NCBI GenBank assembly: GCA_020634755.1
Contig: JACKBC010000001.1
Span: forward strand, 310,001-374,000
DNA: 64,000 bases
DNA from: Caldilineaceae bacterium
Lineage (GTDB): Bacteria > Chloroflexota > Anaerolineae > Caldilineales > Caldilineaceae
Direction of reading: 5' to 3'
Part shown: positions 7,558 through 17,096 of the stretch, piece after piece
Layout of the letters: each line of letters starts with the position of its first letter
How positions within the stretch are numbered: the stretch's first letter is position 1
Made by a program: the position numbers and the translations under genes
Notes under the pieces: generated by a model
Told to the model about the DNA's origin: nothing
What the model saw: the letters and a program-made list of their open reading frames with translations, nothing else
Databases searched by the model: none

Positions 7558-10117
7558 ATGTCTCACGCAATACAACGGGATCAACGCTGCTCGACTTGCC
7601 CAGGTTCCGCCAATCTGATACTCTTGCCCATATGCAAACGCAACCCGCTGCGTCCGCCTCCCCACGAACCTGATTTGGCGCGTGAGCCAGAAATATTGCG
7701 AGGCGTTATAGAGCGCATTACCTATCATAATGAAGAGAACGGCTACACGGTGGCCAAGCTGTTGCCGGAAAAGCGTCCGCGCCATGCTTTTGGCCGCGAA
7801 CGCGAAGTAGCCATTGTGGGCAACATGGTGGGCATTAATGTGGGCGAAAGCGTAGAGCTTACCGGGCGCTGGACCATTCATGGCGACTATGGCAAACAGT
7901 TTGCCGTGCAGACCGTGCGCATGGTCTTGCCTGCTACCGTGGCCGGTCTGGAAAAGTATTTGGGCAGCGGGCTGATCAAAGGCGTGGGCCCGGTCATGGC
8001 GCGGCGCATTGTGAAACATTTTGGCATGGAGACGCTGGAGATCATCGAGCAAGATCCGGAACGCCTGCAAGAGACACCGGGCATTGGCCGCAAGCGCGTG
8101 CAGATGATCATGCACGCCTGGGCAGAGCAACGGGCCATCAAAGACGTCATGCTCTTTTTGCAAAGCCACGGCGTTACCACCGGGCTGGCCACCAAGATTT
8201 ACAAAACATACGGTGATGAGGCCATTGGCATTGTCAAGCAGGATCCGTATCGGCTGGCGCAAGACATTTATGGGATTGGCTTTTTGACTGCCGACAAAAT
8301 TGCCCAAGGGCTGGGCATGGCGCCCGATTCGCCGCAGCGCGTGGCCGCCGGCGTTGCCTATGCGCTCAACCAAGCTGCCGATGAGGGCCACGTCTATTTG
8401 CCCACGCCCCACGCTCATTCAGCAAGCCACAGAGCTGCTTGGCGTTGATCCCCAGCAGGCCGGCCTGGGTGTGATCCAGCTCTGGGGGCGCGATCAGATC
8501 AAAGTGGCCAACGCGGCTGGTGGTCCTGAAATGCACGTTCGTGAACTTACACCCCCGGCATCATCGACCGCGCAGCCGGAAATTCCCCAGCTGCTGGCCG
8601 AATCGGGCCAGTTTTACGCCGCCGCCACCACGGATCAGGCCAAGGCGCTGCTGACCGCCGAGAAAGCAGTCTATCTCACGCCGCTCTATTATAGCGAAGT
8701 GGGCGTATCCAATCGGCTGTGGCGCATTTGCCGCGATGGATATAGCCCGCTGGAGCAAGTTTTTGACCGCGGGTTCGATTGGCCAGCGCAGCTGGAGCAA
8801 CTTGCCCAGCGCACCGGTTTTCGCCTGGCGCCACAGCAGGCCGAAGCTGTACAGGCGGCGTTGAGCCACCGTCTCACTGTGCTGACCGGTGGCCCTGGCA
8901 CCGGCAAAACCACCACCGTGCGCGCCATCATCGAGCTGTGCACACAGGCCAATTGTCGCGTGCTGCTGGCCGCGCCCACGGGCCGCGCCGCCAAGCGCCT
9001 TGCTGAAACCACCGGCCAGGAAGCCAAAACGCTGCACCGGCTGCTTGAATTTCAGCCCAATGAGGGCATGGCCTTTAAACGCAATGATGAACATCCGCTG
9101 GAAGGTGACCTGCTGATTGTGGATGAAGCCTCCATGCTCGACCTGGTGCTGACCAATCATTTGCTCAAAGCTATTCCGCCCGGCATGCATCTGCTGCTGG
9201 TGGGGGATGTGGATCAGCTGCCCAGCGTGGGTGCGGGCAACGTGCTGAAAGATGTGATCAACGCCATTGAGCCTTCCCCAGATAAACCAGATAAAGAAGA
9301 GCAGGCCGAAAACAAGGAAGTGAGAAGCGCTCTGCCGCGCGCGAAAATTATTCGCTTACAAACGATCTTTCGTCAAGCCGAGGGGAGCTATATTATTTCC
9401 AATGCGCACCGCATCAATGAGGGGCAGATGCCGATTCTAGACAATGACGCGGCGACTGACTTCTTTGTGTTTAAGACCGATGACGTGGAGCGAGCGGCGC
9501 AGCTGTGTGTGGAACTGGTGCAGACGCGCATTCCGCGGCGCTTTGCCATTCCGTCAGCCGATATTCAATTGCTCAGCCCCATGCATCGGGGCAAAGTGGG
9601 CGTAGGTGCGCTCAACGAGGCGTTGCAAGCGGCGCTCAACCCGCCCGCCGCCAGCAAGCCGGAACGTCGCTTGGGCAACCGCATCTATCGCCCCGGCGAC
9701 CGCGTCATGCAGATTCGCAACAATTATGATAAAGATACGTACAATGGAGATATGGGGACCATTGCCAAGCTCGACCTCGAGATGCAAAAGCTGACCGTTG
9801 AATTTGATGGGCGGCTGGTTCCCTATGACTTTTTGGAGCTGGACGAACTGACCCACGCCTACGCAGTCAGCGTCCATAAAAGCCAGGGCAGTGAGTTTCC
9901 GGCAGTGGTGATTCCAGTGTTAACCACGCACTATATGATGCTGCAACGCAACTTGCTTTACACAGCCGTTACGCGCGCCAAGCGGCTGGTGGTGCTGGTG
10001 GGTCAACCGCGCGCCATTGCCCTGGCCGTGCGCAACAATAAAGTAACCGAGCGCTTTACGGGTCTCCGCGAGCGGCTCGTTGAATACGACACGACGGTTC
10101 CTAATTTTAAGGAGTGA
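7558..10117 (+). pseudogene. recD2: RecD2-type DNA helicase, interrupted by a 1-base frameshift
   Basis: Two overlapping frames together encode one RecD2, a superfamily 1 5'-3' helicase. The first (7558-8448) holds the N-terminal domain (GVIERITYHNEENGYTVAKL) and helix-hairpin-helix repeats (GIGRKRVQ, GIGFLTADKIAQGLG). The second carries the motor: Walker A GGPGTGKTTT, DEASMLD, and the C-terminal SVHKSQGSEFPAV and TAVTRAK motifs, ending at 10117. The switch falls at a run of four C (8407-8410); removing one C joins the frames as LPTPTLIQQATELLG. Everything on both sides is conserved, so a sequencing or assembly error is at least as likely as real inactivation. The start is uncertain because no clear ribosome site precedes 7558. 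Confidence 0.9.
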
Positions 10118-10120
10118 ACA

Positions 10121-10528
10121 ATGGCACAGACTGCAATGTTTGCCGGGCTGGTGGTGGATGAAAATGGCCACGCGGCCCAAGTGAAAATGGTGGGTCAAAA
10201 CGCCTGTTATGTGGTGGATGACGATGGCTTTTTGCGCCACATTGATGCCGAGAAGGTAGATCGCCAGGTCATGCGCTTTATGCGCGGCCAGGTCGAGGAC
10301 AACCGCGCAATGGCCGTGGACGCCATGTTGGACATGATGGGCAAAGACGATATCTTTACCAAAGCCGCGCTGGAAAATTCAATCAACAACCTGGAAGACG
10401 TGGTCGGCCAGCCCATTCCCGAGCAAGCGCGCCAATGGCTGGGCATGTTAGGGTTTCACATTCAGATTGACTTTGAAGGCAACGTGACAAACATCAATTT
10501 ACCCAGCGCGCCAGAAGAAGATTTGTAA
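10121..10528 (+). CDS. Conserved hypothetical protein, 135 residues
   Basis: I do not recognise this family. It is a small acidic soluble protein. The N-terminal half is beta-rich with a repeated pattern (AGLVVDENGHAAQVKMVGQNACYVVDDDGFLRHID), and the C-terminal half is helical (VMRFMRGQVEDNRAMAVDAMLDMMG). There is no signal peptide or membrane segment. Its AAGGAG ribosome site is inside the last codons of recD2 (AAG GAG TGA), with the ATG four bases after that stop, so translation is likely coupled to recD2. Codon use resembles its neighbours, and the strong ribosome site argues for a real gene. A role with RecD2 is only suggested by position. Confidence 0.75.
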   Translation: MAQTAMFAGLVVDENGHAAQVKMVGQNACYVVDDDGFLRHIDAEKVDRQVMRFMRGQVEDNRAMAVDAMLDMMGKDDIFTKAALENSINNLEDVVGQPIPEQARQWLGMLGFHIQIDFEGNVTNINLPSAPEEDL

Positions 10529-10529
10529 A

Positions 10530-10603
10530 TCGTGGCACGCCTGGTGAAAAGTTGCCAGGTCCGCCAAGCTGTTCTTTCCTGCTGATCCACTGGCGCTGCG
10601 TAA
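10530..10603. repeat. TTACGCA/TGCGTAA element, copy D, left end degenerate
   Basis: The right end CTGATCCACTGGCGCTGCGTAA is clear and matches copy C. The left end, next to the stop codon of the preceding gene, is degenerate. The start is set by the typical 74-base length. Confidence 0.45.
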
Positions 10604-10624
10604 GTCTCATCGAAATTACAAGCC

Positions 10625-11932
10625 ATGTCTTTTGCCGATCTGCAACAGAAACGAATATTCAAATTAACGCAACTCACCATGCAAGAGTGGTTTGCGGACA
10701 ACACGCCCCGCCACGCCGCCGCCCTGGCCTACTATACTATTTTTGCGCTTTCACCTTTACTCACCATTGTTCTGGCCATTGCAACGACTATTTATGGCTA
10801 TCAAGATGCCGAATCCACAATTATGGCGCTGGCGGACAGCTATGTGCATCACCCCGGCGTGGTAGAGCTGATCCAAACGGTGCTCACCAATTCCAGAGAT
10901 ACGTCCGCCAACCCCTTTCTTACGCTCATTAGCATTGGTGCATTGCTCTATGGCGCCACCAATGTGTTTAGCGAATTGCAAAGCGCGCTCAACGTGATTT
11001 GGGATGCCCCCATCAAAAACAGCCTCGAGATAAAAGATGTTTTTCTCAATCGCCTGTTTGCGGTTGTCATGGTTTTTTCTGGCGGCCTGCTGCTCTTTGC
11101 GTCATTAATTGTGGCCAGCATTATTGCCGCCGCCAATCAGTGGGCCAACGCCCATCTCCACGTGACGATTTATTCGGAATGGATTGTCTTTTTCTCCCTC
11201 TTTGGCCTCTCCACGCTCATCTTTGCATTGATCTATAAATTCGTCCCCAATGTGCAGGTGGCCTGGGATGATGTCTTCATTGGCGCGGTGACGACTGGAC
11301 TGCTCTTTACCATTGCGCGGGCGCTCATTATCTGGTGGCTGGGCTACATGAGCATCCCATCGATTTTTGGCGCAACGGGGTCGCTGGTGGCGCTGCTGGT
11401 GTGGATATACTACTCAGCGCTGATCTTCTTTCTGGGCGCCGAATTTACGCAGGTCTACGGGCGCACATACGGTTCGCGGTGGCGCGAACAGGAGCTTTTG
11501 CAAGAAGCCGATGCCGAAGAAAAACGCCCCACCATCGAAACCGCAGAAGGCATCATTGTCAAAGAAGCCCCGGTGGAAAACGCGCAGCCCGACGGTTCTG
11601 CAATACCGATTCGGCCACCCGCAGTGCGAAAAATCCCGGTTGAAAATTTGACGGATGGCGTAGCGGAGATTGAAATTGTGAACGATACTGATGGGGTGAA
11701 TTCTGAATCGGTGGCCCAGCGCGGCATCAGTAGCGTTCGCACGCAAGTCCAACGTGGGCTGCGCAAGACGGGGCAAGGCCTCAACGGTTTGCGCAAAGCA
11801 TCGGGCCCGGTCACATCTCGGTTTGGAGACATTGCCATTGGCGTAGCCGTGGTAGGTGCAATTTCAATAGCCGGTCTGTTTTGGGAACCCTGGCGCAAAA
11901 AGTCTCAAGGGGAAAAAGCGACAGTGAAATAA
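10625..11932 (+). CDS. YihY/virulence factor BrkB family membrane protein
   Basis: A 435-residue integral membrane protein. The N-terminal 280 residues carry the YihY/BrkB signatures: HAAALAYYTIFALSPLL near residue 31, LYGATNVFSELQSALNVIW, and GATGSLVALLVWIYYSALIFFLGAEFTQVY near the end of the domain, with about six membrane helices. Members were once annotated as RNase BN, but that assignment was withdrawn; the true role is unknown. The remaining about 150 residues form a hydrophilic, low-similarity tail that ends in another hydrophobic stretch (IAIGVAVVGAISIAGLFW), unusual for the family. No clear Shine-Dalgarno precedes the ATG. The stop codon lies inside a 14-base tandem repeat. Confidence 0.9.
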   Translation: MSFADLQQKRIFKLTQLTMQEWFADNTPRHAAALAYYTIFALSPLLTIVLAIATTIYGYQDAESTIMALADSYVHHPGVVELIQTVLTNSRDTSANPFLTLISIGALLYGATNVFSELQSALNVIWDAPIKNSLEIKDVFLNRLFAVVMVFSGGLLLFASLIVASIIAAANQWANAHLHVTIYSEWIVFFSLFGLSTLIFALIYKFVPNVQVAWDDVFIGAVTTGLLFTIARALIIWWLGYMSIPSIFGATGSLVALLVWIYYSALIFFLGAEFTQVYGRTYGSRWREQELLQEADAEEKRPTIETAEGIIVKEAPVENAQPDGSAIPIRPPAVRKIPVENLTDGVAEIEIVNDTDGVNSESVAQRGISSVRTQVQRGLRKTGQGLNGLRKASGPVTSRFGDIAIGVAVVGAISIAGLFWEPWRKKSQGEKATVK

Positions 11933-11980
11933 CGACAGTGGAATAACGACGGTGGAATAACGACGGTGGAATAACGACCT
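11925..11980. repeat. Four tandem copies of a 14-base unit
   Basis: The unit TGGAATAACGACGG is repeated four times with minor changes. The first copy contains the stop codon of the BrkB-family gene, and the last reaches the stop codon of the convergent helicase gene, so the array fills the whole junction between the two genes. Confidence 0.8.
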
Positions 11981-14900
11981 ATGGGTTAAAATCATCCGCG
12001 CCCAGCTCAAATGGATCGGCGCCGGCTTCAGGCGGTTGAAGCAACTCTTGCAGGGCGGCAAGCTGACGGCTGAACGTCTCTTTTTCCAGCGGCGTCAATC
12101 CGCTATGCTTATGTTCCAATTCACGCAGCAGGCGCAGCGCTCGCACCGCAATGGTCAGCTCTTCGGGGCTGCTCTCTTTGGCGCTGCGCAGCAGCTCATA
12201 AGCACGCTCTAACTGACCCGCACGACGAGCCTGATGGGCAGCTTCGGACAGATCGCCCAATGCTTCCCAAGCCGCAGAAGCGGCCTCGGCTTCATCATTG
12301 TAGCCCAGCAAGAACGCCTGAAAACGCGCCACCTCGGTCTGTTCGCGGCGCGAGAAATTGGCGCGCGCCACAATGTGCTCAATGCGGTTCTCCAGGTCCC
12401 AAATGCGCTCGTCCAGATCGGGATAGAGCGATGCTTCATCCAACCGCTGTGCGGCCAGCGCCCAGCGATAAAAGAGCGGCGCCAGATCCCCAATGTCCAC
12501 AAATGTCTCATCCAGCCAGCGCACAATAAAGGTATAAGCCTCGCCGCGATCGGTCAGCGGCGCCATGAGCGCCACATAAGCATCGGCCACCCCCAACACA
12601 CTTTCAATCTGCCCGCGCGATAACTGACCGTTTTGCGTCACTTCTCGATAGCGCTGGCTCAGCAAATCCATGGCCTGGGCAAAGGTGGGATTGAGGTGCG
12701 CCGCGGATACTGCGGCCGCTTCGTGCAGCAGCGCGGCGGCGCGGCTTATGTTGGTGGGGGTGGCGCCCACGCCGGTGAGCTGATAGGCCCAATCGTGGCA
12801 AATTTCAGCCTGAATGTCGGCAATTCTGGTTTGCAGCTCTTTATCCTGCACGGCCCCAGCCAATTCACTGGCCGCTTGAATGTCGCGCAGCCCCATTTGG
12901 TAGCTGCGCCCGTGGGCCCACTGTTGCGCCTGCTCAAAAAGTTGCTCGGCTTGCTCGGTAATACGCTGCGTTATTTCGTTGCGCTGCTTCTCCACCCGAT
13001 CCAACAGCAGCGGATCGCCAAACTGGAGCGCCAGGGTTTTGGCATCCTGATTGCGCGTATAAGCTGCGGCCCACTGCTGGGCGTTAAACAGGCTTTCCGC
13101 CTCTTGCATGTGGGCTTCAATATATTGAGATTGGGTTTCCCGCTGCAGCGCCGCATCATTTACCTGCACGGCCAGTTCATGGGCGCGGCGGTTGCGGCGA
13201 TAGGCCTGATCCCAGCGGCCGCGCTCCACCAGATCCTCGACCTCGTCCAAATAGCCTTCAATGGCCTCAATTTCGGACATCTCTTCCGTGCGCAGCAGCT
13301 CGATTAGATCGTCCCACGCCACCGTGCTCAATTCTTGGGGCGTAAAATTGTGGTGCGGGGTAATGCCAATTTCGGCCAACACCGGGGCCGTGGCCGGTTC
13401 CAGCAGCACCAGGTTTTGCGTTGAACGGCTCAGCGCCACGCGCAGCTCATCAAAGAGCCGGCGCGCCTCAAAACGCGGAATATTATCGGTCATGCCAACG
13501 GCGCCTTCACAAAGCTGCACCGCCCGCAAATAGGTCTCGTTGAGGCCATACACAATAACGGTGGTGCGCTCCAGCCCCTTAATGTGGCGCGGCAAAAAGA
13601 GCACTTCTTCACTTATCTGGCGCAGAGAGGGAGAGAGCGTAGTCGCCAGCGTTTCGGTTACATCGATGATCACGCGGCCCGGTTTGTCGGTCAATTCGTC
13701 CAACAGCGCGGCCCAGGCGCCATCGCCCCGATTCTTGCCACCCGCCGGCACATCGTCCAGTGGACACAGCAGAACTGCGCCACCGTCTTCATAGCGATGG
13801 GCCGCTTTGCTGGCTTCGTCCAAAAATGATTGGCGTTGGGCGCTGGGCCGATGCGATTTGGGCAGATGGCGATAAAAGTTCCAGCTCTGGTCGATCAGAT
13901 GCGCCAGCACGCGCGGCGAGCGACGCTGGTGGCGGAATTCAAATTCAGTCGGCCAGGTGCCCAGCTGTTCCCCCAGCACATTCTTGGTAACACCCCAATC
14001 AAAGCCGCTGGGCTGGACAATCTGCGATTCGTCGCCGGCCACGGTGAAAATGAAGGGTGCGTCGGGCGCAGCCGCGCGGGCAATCTGTTCAGCGCGCTGA
14101 CGGGCCATTTCACCCAACAGGGCGATTTGCAGCAGCGTCAGATCCTGCACCTCATCTACAATGAGCGCGCTCAGATCGTGGAGCCAGCGTGGCTGCTGGT
14201 TGCGCATTAGCTGCTCCAGCCCGGTGCGGGCCGCAATCTGATCCACAAAAAAGCGCCCTGCGGCCACGCGCACAGCCATGCGATGCGCCGCTTCAGCAGC
14301 ATCGGCATCCACGTGGCGATAGGCGGCGTAGGCTGCGGCGCTCAGCGAATCGAGGCCAAAGCGCTGCTCATCCATGCCGATGGTGGGCAGCTGATAGCCG
14401 GCCGGAAACGAGCGACCCAGCAAATGGGCCCGCACTTCGGTGTAGAGCGTCTGCGGATATTTGCGCCACGGACCAACAACGCTATTGCTTTGGCTCTCTA
14501 AAAAACGCGCAAAATCGCCCAAAACGCCAAAGGGTTCGCTAAAGACGGCGGTACCGGTCAGCTCCGACTCAATCTCATTGAGCGTGCGAAAACGGACGCG
14601 CTGGGCCAATATGGGCGCCTGCGCTTTCAAAAATTCCTCGGCGGCCCGCTTTAGACGGCTCGTGTAGGTTACATAGAGTATGTCACCTTGGCCGGCGCGT
14701 TTGAGAATATCTTTGACCAAATAGAGCAGCGAAATGGTTTTACCACTGCCGGGCAACCCTTTAATGGTGGCCAGCGCCACATCTGGCTCATCCAGCTGAA
14801 AACTGAGGCGGCGCTGCTCCTCAAAGCGCGGGTCCAAGTCACCAACGGCCACCTCATCGTAATCGTTCAGTTCGCCCAACTCAATCGGCTCATCAGTCTG

Positions 14901-15194
14901 ATCGTGGTGACGAATGGAGTGAACCAGAATCGTCTGCTGCATCTGTGTTTCAGCATTGCCAGCCGTGCGCAGCCTGCTTTCACTCTGTGGAATCCACCAC
15001 ATATAGTAGTGATTGCCCTGCACGGGCGTACGCCGCCAACGGGCGTTGGTTCCCGCCGTGCTTTTAACGCTGGGCGTGCGACCGCGCGTACCAAGCAGCA
15101 CCTGCGCCCACAGCGCCTTCTGGCGAATGGTGGTGGGCAGGCGGCTGGCGCTATAATCAAAATTTTTGTGCCGAAGCAGACGATAATTGGACAT
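11979..15194 (-). CDS. UvrD/Rep-like superfamily 1 helicase with long helical C-terminal tail
   Basis: A 1071-residue protein. The motor is recognisable: Walker A GLPGSGKT (146-153), Walker B region ALIVDEVQDLT (343-353), GDESQIVQPSGF (387-398), and a later VALSR-type motif (RVALSRSTQNLVLL). The first about 130 residues (a basic, Trp/Tyr-rich segment) do not match a helicase domain I can name. From about residue 620 the protein is a long series of helical repeats (AESLFNAQQWAAAYTRNQDAKTL and similar), TPR-like, likely for protein contacts. This architecture differs from UvrD, PcrA and Rep, which end in a short C-terminal domain. The gene converges on the BrkB gene. It might act in repair, RNA work or defence; I cannot decide. 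Confidence 0.85.
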   Translation of the reverse strand: MSNYRLLRHKNFDYSASRLPTTIRQKALWAQVLLGTRGRTPSVKSTAGTNARWRRTPVQGNHYYMWWIPQSESRLRTAGNAETQMQQTILVHSIRHHDQTDEPIELGELNDYDEVAVGDLDPRFEEQRRLSFQLDEPDVALATIKGLPGSGKTISLLYLVKDILKRAGQGDILYVTYTSRLKRAAEEFLKAQAPILAQRVRFRTLNEIESELTGTAVFSEPFGVLGDFARFLESQSNSVVGPWRKYPQTLYTEVRAHLLGRSFPAGYQLPTIGMDEQRFGLDSLSAAAYAAYRHVDADAAEAAHRMAVRVAAGRFFVDQIAARTGLEQLMRNQQPRWLHDLSALIVDEVQDLTLLQIALLGEMARQRAEQIARAAAPDAPFIFTVAGDESQIVQPSGFDWGVTKNVLGEQLGTWPTEFEFRHQRRSPRVLAHLIDQSWNFYRHLPKSHRPSAQRQSFLDEASKAAHRYEDGGAVLLCPLDDVPAGGKNRGDGAWAALLDELTDKPGRVIIDVTETLATTLSPSLRQISEEVLFLPRHIKGLERTTVIVYGLNETYLRAVQLCEGAVGMTDNIPRFEARRLFDELRVALSRSTQNLVLLEPATAPVLAEIGITPHHNFTPQELSTVAWDDLIELLRTEEMSEIEAIEGYLDEVEDLVERGRWDQAYRRNRRAHELAVQVNDAALQRETQSQYIEAHMQEAESLFNAQQWAAAYTRNQDAKTLALQFGDPLLLDRVEKQRNEITQRITEQAEQLFEQAQQWAHGRSYQMGLRDIQAASELAGAVQDKELQTRIADIQAEICHDWAYQLTGVGATPTNISRAAALLHEAAAVSAAHLNPTFAQAMDLLSQRYREVTQNGQLSRGQIESVLGVADAYVALMAPLTDRGEAYTFIVRWLDETFVDIGDLAPLFYRWALAAQRLDEASLYPDLDERIWDLENRIEHIVARANFSRREQTEVARFQAFLLGYNDEAEAASAAWEALGDLSEAAHQARRAGQLERAYELLRSAKESSPEELTIAVRALRLLRELEHKHSGLTPLEKETFSRQLAALQELLQPPEAGADPFELGADDFNP

Positions 15195-15306
15195 GGAAAA
15201 GTTGGATATAGAAACTCGTTAGTACCTACATATTTGCGCCCTCGCGGGGGCTTGGGTCGGCGGCGCCAATAGAGCCTCTGGCCACAGCGACGAAAAATTA
15301 TTGTGA

Positions 15307-15328
15307 TATCGACAAAAAGTTGTCGATG
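15307..15328 (-). terminator. Possible terminator after the barstar gene
   Basis: The arms ATCGACAA and TTGTCGAT close a small hairpin about 55 bases past the barstar stop. On the minus strand an AT-rich stretch ending in a T-run follows after about nine bases, which is further than ideal. Confidence 0.35.
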
Positions 15329-15383
15329 TTGACGAGTAAGCGCCTATCCAGCCGTAGCCTGAGCACGTGGATAGGTACAAGCG

Positions 15384-15821
15384 TTAAAGCCATTCTAAAT
15401 GAGATCGAAAATCGGCGGCCTCGCGCACAAGAAAATAGATGGGCCGTCCTTCGGCGCGCCACTGAGCGGCCGCCGCGGTCAAAATGGCGCGGGCAGTGCG
15501 CCATTCCGCCGGCTGCTGTTGGGCAAAGTGCGCAACCCCTTCATAAAGCAGCACATACCCCGGCGCCGACAGCCAGCTCAAATCTTGGATGCACTCTTCA
15601 AATGCGTCCCAATTGTGGCCAAAATAGGGCGGAAAGTGCAAAACAGCGGCCACAGCGGTCAAGAAGTCTGCCTTGCTTTGGATGGCGCGGCCATCCAAGT
15701 GACCAAAACGCCAGCCAGCATTTTCAACCGCGGTCTGAATCTCTGCCGTCGCAATGGCTGAAAGAAGCTGATAAACCCCTGGCTGATAAGCGCCGGCAGT
15801 GAGCAGTTCAATCTTATTCAT
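15384..15821 (-). CDS. Barstar-family RNase inhibitor
   Basis: A 145-residue protein with the barstar fold signature in the middle: HFPPYFGHNWDAFEECIQDL (residues 62-80). In barstar this helix and loop plug the active site of barnase-type ribonucleases, with acidic residues making the contacts; here Asp72, Glu75, Glu76 and Asp80 lie in the same segment. There is no signal peptide, so it should act in the cytoplasm. Its ATG overlaps the stop of the upstream RNase gene (TGATG), so the inhibitor is made together with its presumed target. It is longer than the classic 90-residue barstar by N- and C-terminal extensions. Pairing with the RNase is inferred from adjacency and family. Confidence 0.88.
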   Translation of the reverse strand: MNKIELLTAGAYQPGVYQLLSAIATAEIQTAVENAGWRFGHLDGRAIQSKADFLTAVAAVLHFPPYFGHNWDAFEECIQDLSWLSAPGYVLLYEGVAHFAQQQPAEWRTARAILTAAAAQWRAEGRPIYFLVREAADFRSHLEWL

Positions 15822-16624
15822 CAGCGCACCACCTCGCGAAAGCTGTCGTAATGATCATCGGTATAATAGAGTTCCCCATCGGCGCCGGCCACAATGCGGC
15901 GCGCGCCCCGGTCGTCTGACCCAGGCGTAATGACCGTGTATTCGCGGTAGTACCCATTAGAGCGACGGGGCAAGATGCGCTCGCGATTCTGGAATGTAAC
16001 GCCATCTTTGTAATAGGGGAACGGTCCGTTGCTATCGATCAGCGCAATGGTCTCCTGGGCTTCCGGCGGCAGCTCATCGTAATAGACCAGGGGGAGCCCG
16101 CTCACAGATTGCACTGGTGTCGCGGTCGCCGTGGGGCGCGGTCGTGGCGTCGCGGTCGGTTCCAGGGTAGCAGTAGGTTTCGAAGTGATACTAGGTTTCG
16201 AAGTAGCAGTAGGTTTCGGGGTATTGGTTGGCGGCGCACGCGTGGGCGCCGTCGTCGCCGTATCTTCCGGCGCCGTCACTACGGCGGCAGTGGCGGTCTC
16301 TGTGGGCGCTGGCGTATCGGGCTCAACGGGCGGCAGGGTTGCCACGGCCAGTTCCACCGCGGTGGCGGCGTCCTCATTATTACTCGTGGCGACAGCAGAA
16401 GCCAGCGCCTCCGCCGTTCCTTCCGCCCCCGTTGCCGAATCTGCGGTCGCCGGCAGCGGCGTTGCCTGCGCCGCTTGGTCTGCGGCAGTCGATTGGGTGG
16501 CCGTTGTGTCGCCGGAACTGCCGCCGTACCATCGCACCAACGCCACCACCAGGATCAGCAACAGCGCCGACCCCAGGGACATGCTCGATTTACTATTTCT
16601 GCGCTGCGATTGTTTGGTAGACAC
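15821..16624 (-). CDS. Membrane-anchored RNase Sa/barnase-type ribonuclease
   Basis: 267 residues in three parts: a basic N-terminus with a membrane segment (about 16-32), a Thr/Pro/Ala-rich linker (about 40-172), and a C-terminal microbial ribonuclease domain (173-267, PF00545). The domain follows Streptomyces RNase Sa closely: LPPEAQETIALIDSNGPFPY, GVTFQNRE, YYREYTVITPG and DDHYDSF. The family's active-site residues are present: Glu215, Glu228, Arg239, Arg243 and His258, corresponding to Glu41, Glu54, Arg65, Arg69 and His85. The cysteines of RNase Sa are absent. The long linker suggests display outside the cell on an anchor. It is co-transcribed and overlaps the barstar gene. A role in competition or nucleic-acid scavenging is inference. 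Confidence 0.9.
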   Translation of the reverse strand: MSTKQSQRRNSKSSMSLGSALLLILVVALVRWYGGSSGDTTATQSTAADQAAQATPLPATADSATGAEGTAEALASAVATSNNEDAATAVELAVATLPPVEPDTPAPTETATAAVVTAPEDTATTAPTRAPPTNTPKPTATSKPSITSKPTATLEPTATPRPRPTATATPVQSVSGLPLVYYDELPPEAQETIALIDSNGPFPYYKDGVTFQNRERILPRRSNGYYREYTVITPGSDDRGARRIVAGADGELYYTDDHYDSFREVVR

Positions 16625-16726
16625 ATTTATTCCTTTCTTGCTCTATTGTATACACCAACTTGCAGCGCGATCAAATACTCCCCCCCATAAACGCCAGTTT
16701 GACGGTGAGCAGGATGGAGCAATATA

Positions 16727-16755
16727 CAAAAAACCGCAGGCGCCAGACCTGCGGT
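16727..16755 (-). terminator. Rho-independent terminator after tRNA-Val
   Basis: The arms ACCGCAGG and CCTGCGGT form an 8-bp stem with a 7-base loop, followed on the minus strand by a run of T. It lies directly downstream of tRNA-Val and separates it from the RNase gene. Confidence 0.85.
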
Positions 16756-16762
16756 AAAAAGT

Positions 16763-16837
<75 letters not shown>

Positions 16838-16877
16838 TAATTTTTAAATTCAATGAGAAGTAGTATATCATATCCCC

Positions 16878-17096
16878 ATGATAGTACGCAACAATAGACA
16901 AGTCACGCGTCTCTTTTTTATCCTCGTGCTGGCCGCAGCGGCTTTTGGTTGGTGGTATGCCTCGACCCATTGGCAAATGCAGCCCGATACCATTGCGCTG
17001 CCAACCGGCCAAGACTTTAATTGGATCGACTTTATTGCCACGCTGGGCGAAGAAGCGATTCAGCTTTTCTTGGGACTGACCGGACCCACCCAATGA
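16878..17096 (+). CDS. Small single-pass membrane protein, hypothetical
   Basis: A 72-residue frame with a basic start (MIVRNNRQVTR) and one strong hydrophobic segment (LFFILVLAAAAFGWWYA). After that comes a soluble part with an amphipathic C-terminal helix. I recognise no family. There is no Shine-Dalgarno; an AT-rich TATCAT-like box sits about six bases ahead of the ATG, so it could be leaderless. It lies alone between divergent tRNA-Val and the convergent glycosidase gene. The signal-anchor pattern is the main reason to think it real. Confidence 0.4.
   Translation: MIVRNNRQVTRLFFILVLAAAAFGWWYASTHWQMQPDTIALPTGQDFNWIDFIATLGEEAIQLFLGLTGPTQ

Noticed and set aside
7474..8418. 314-codon minus-strand open frame
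   Set aside because: Antisense to the RecD2 N-terminal part, which has recognised motifs. Composition is shadow-like.
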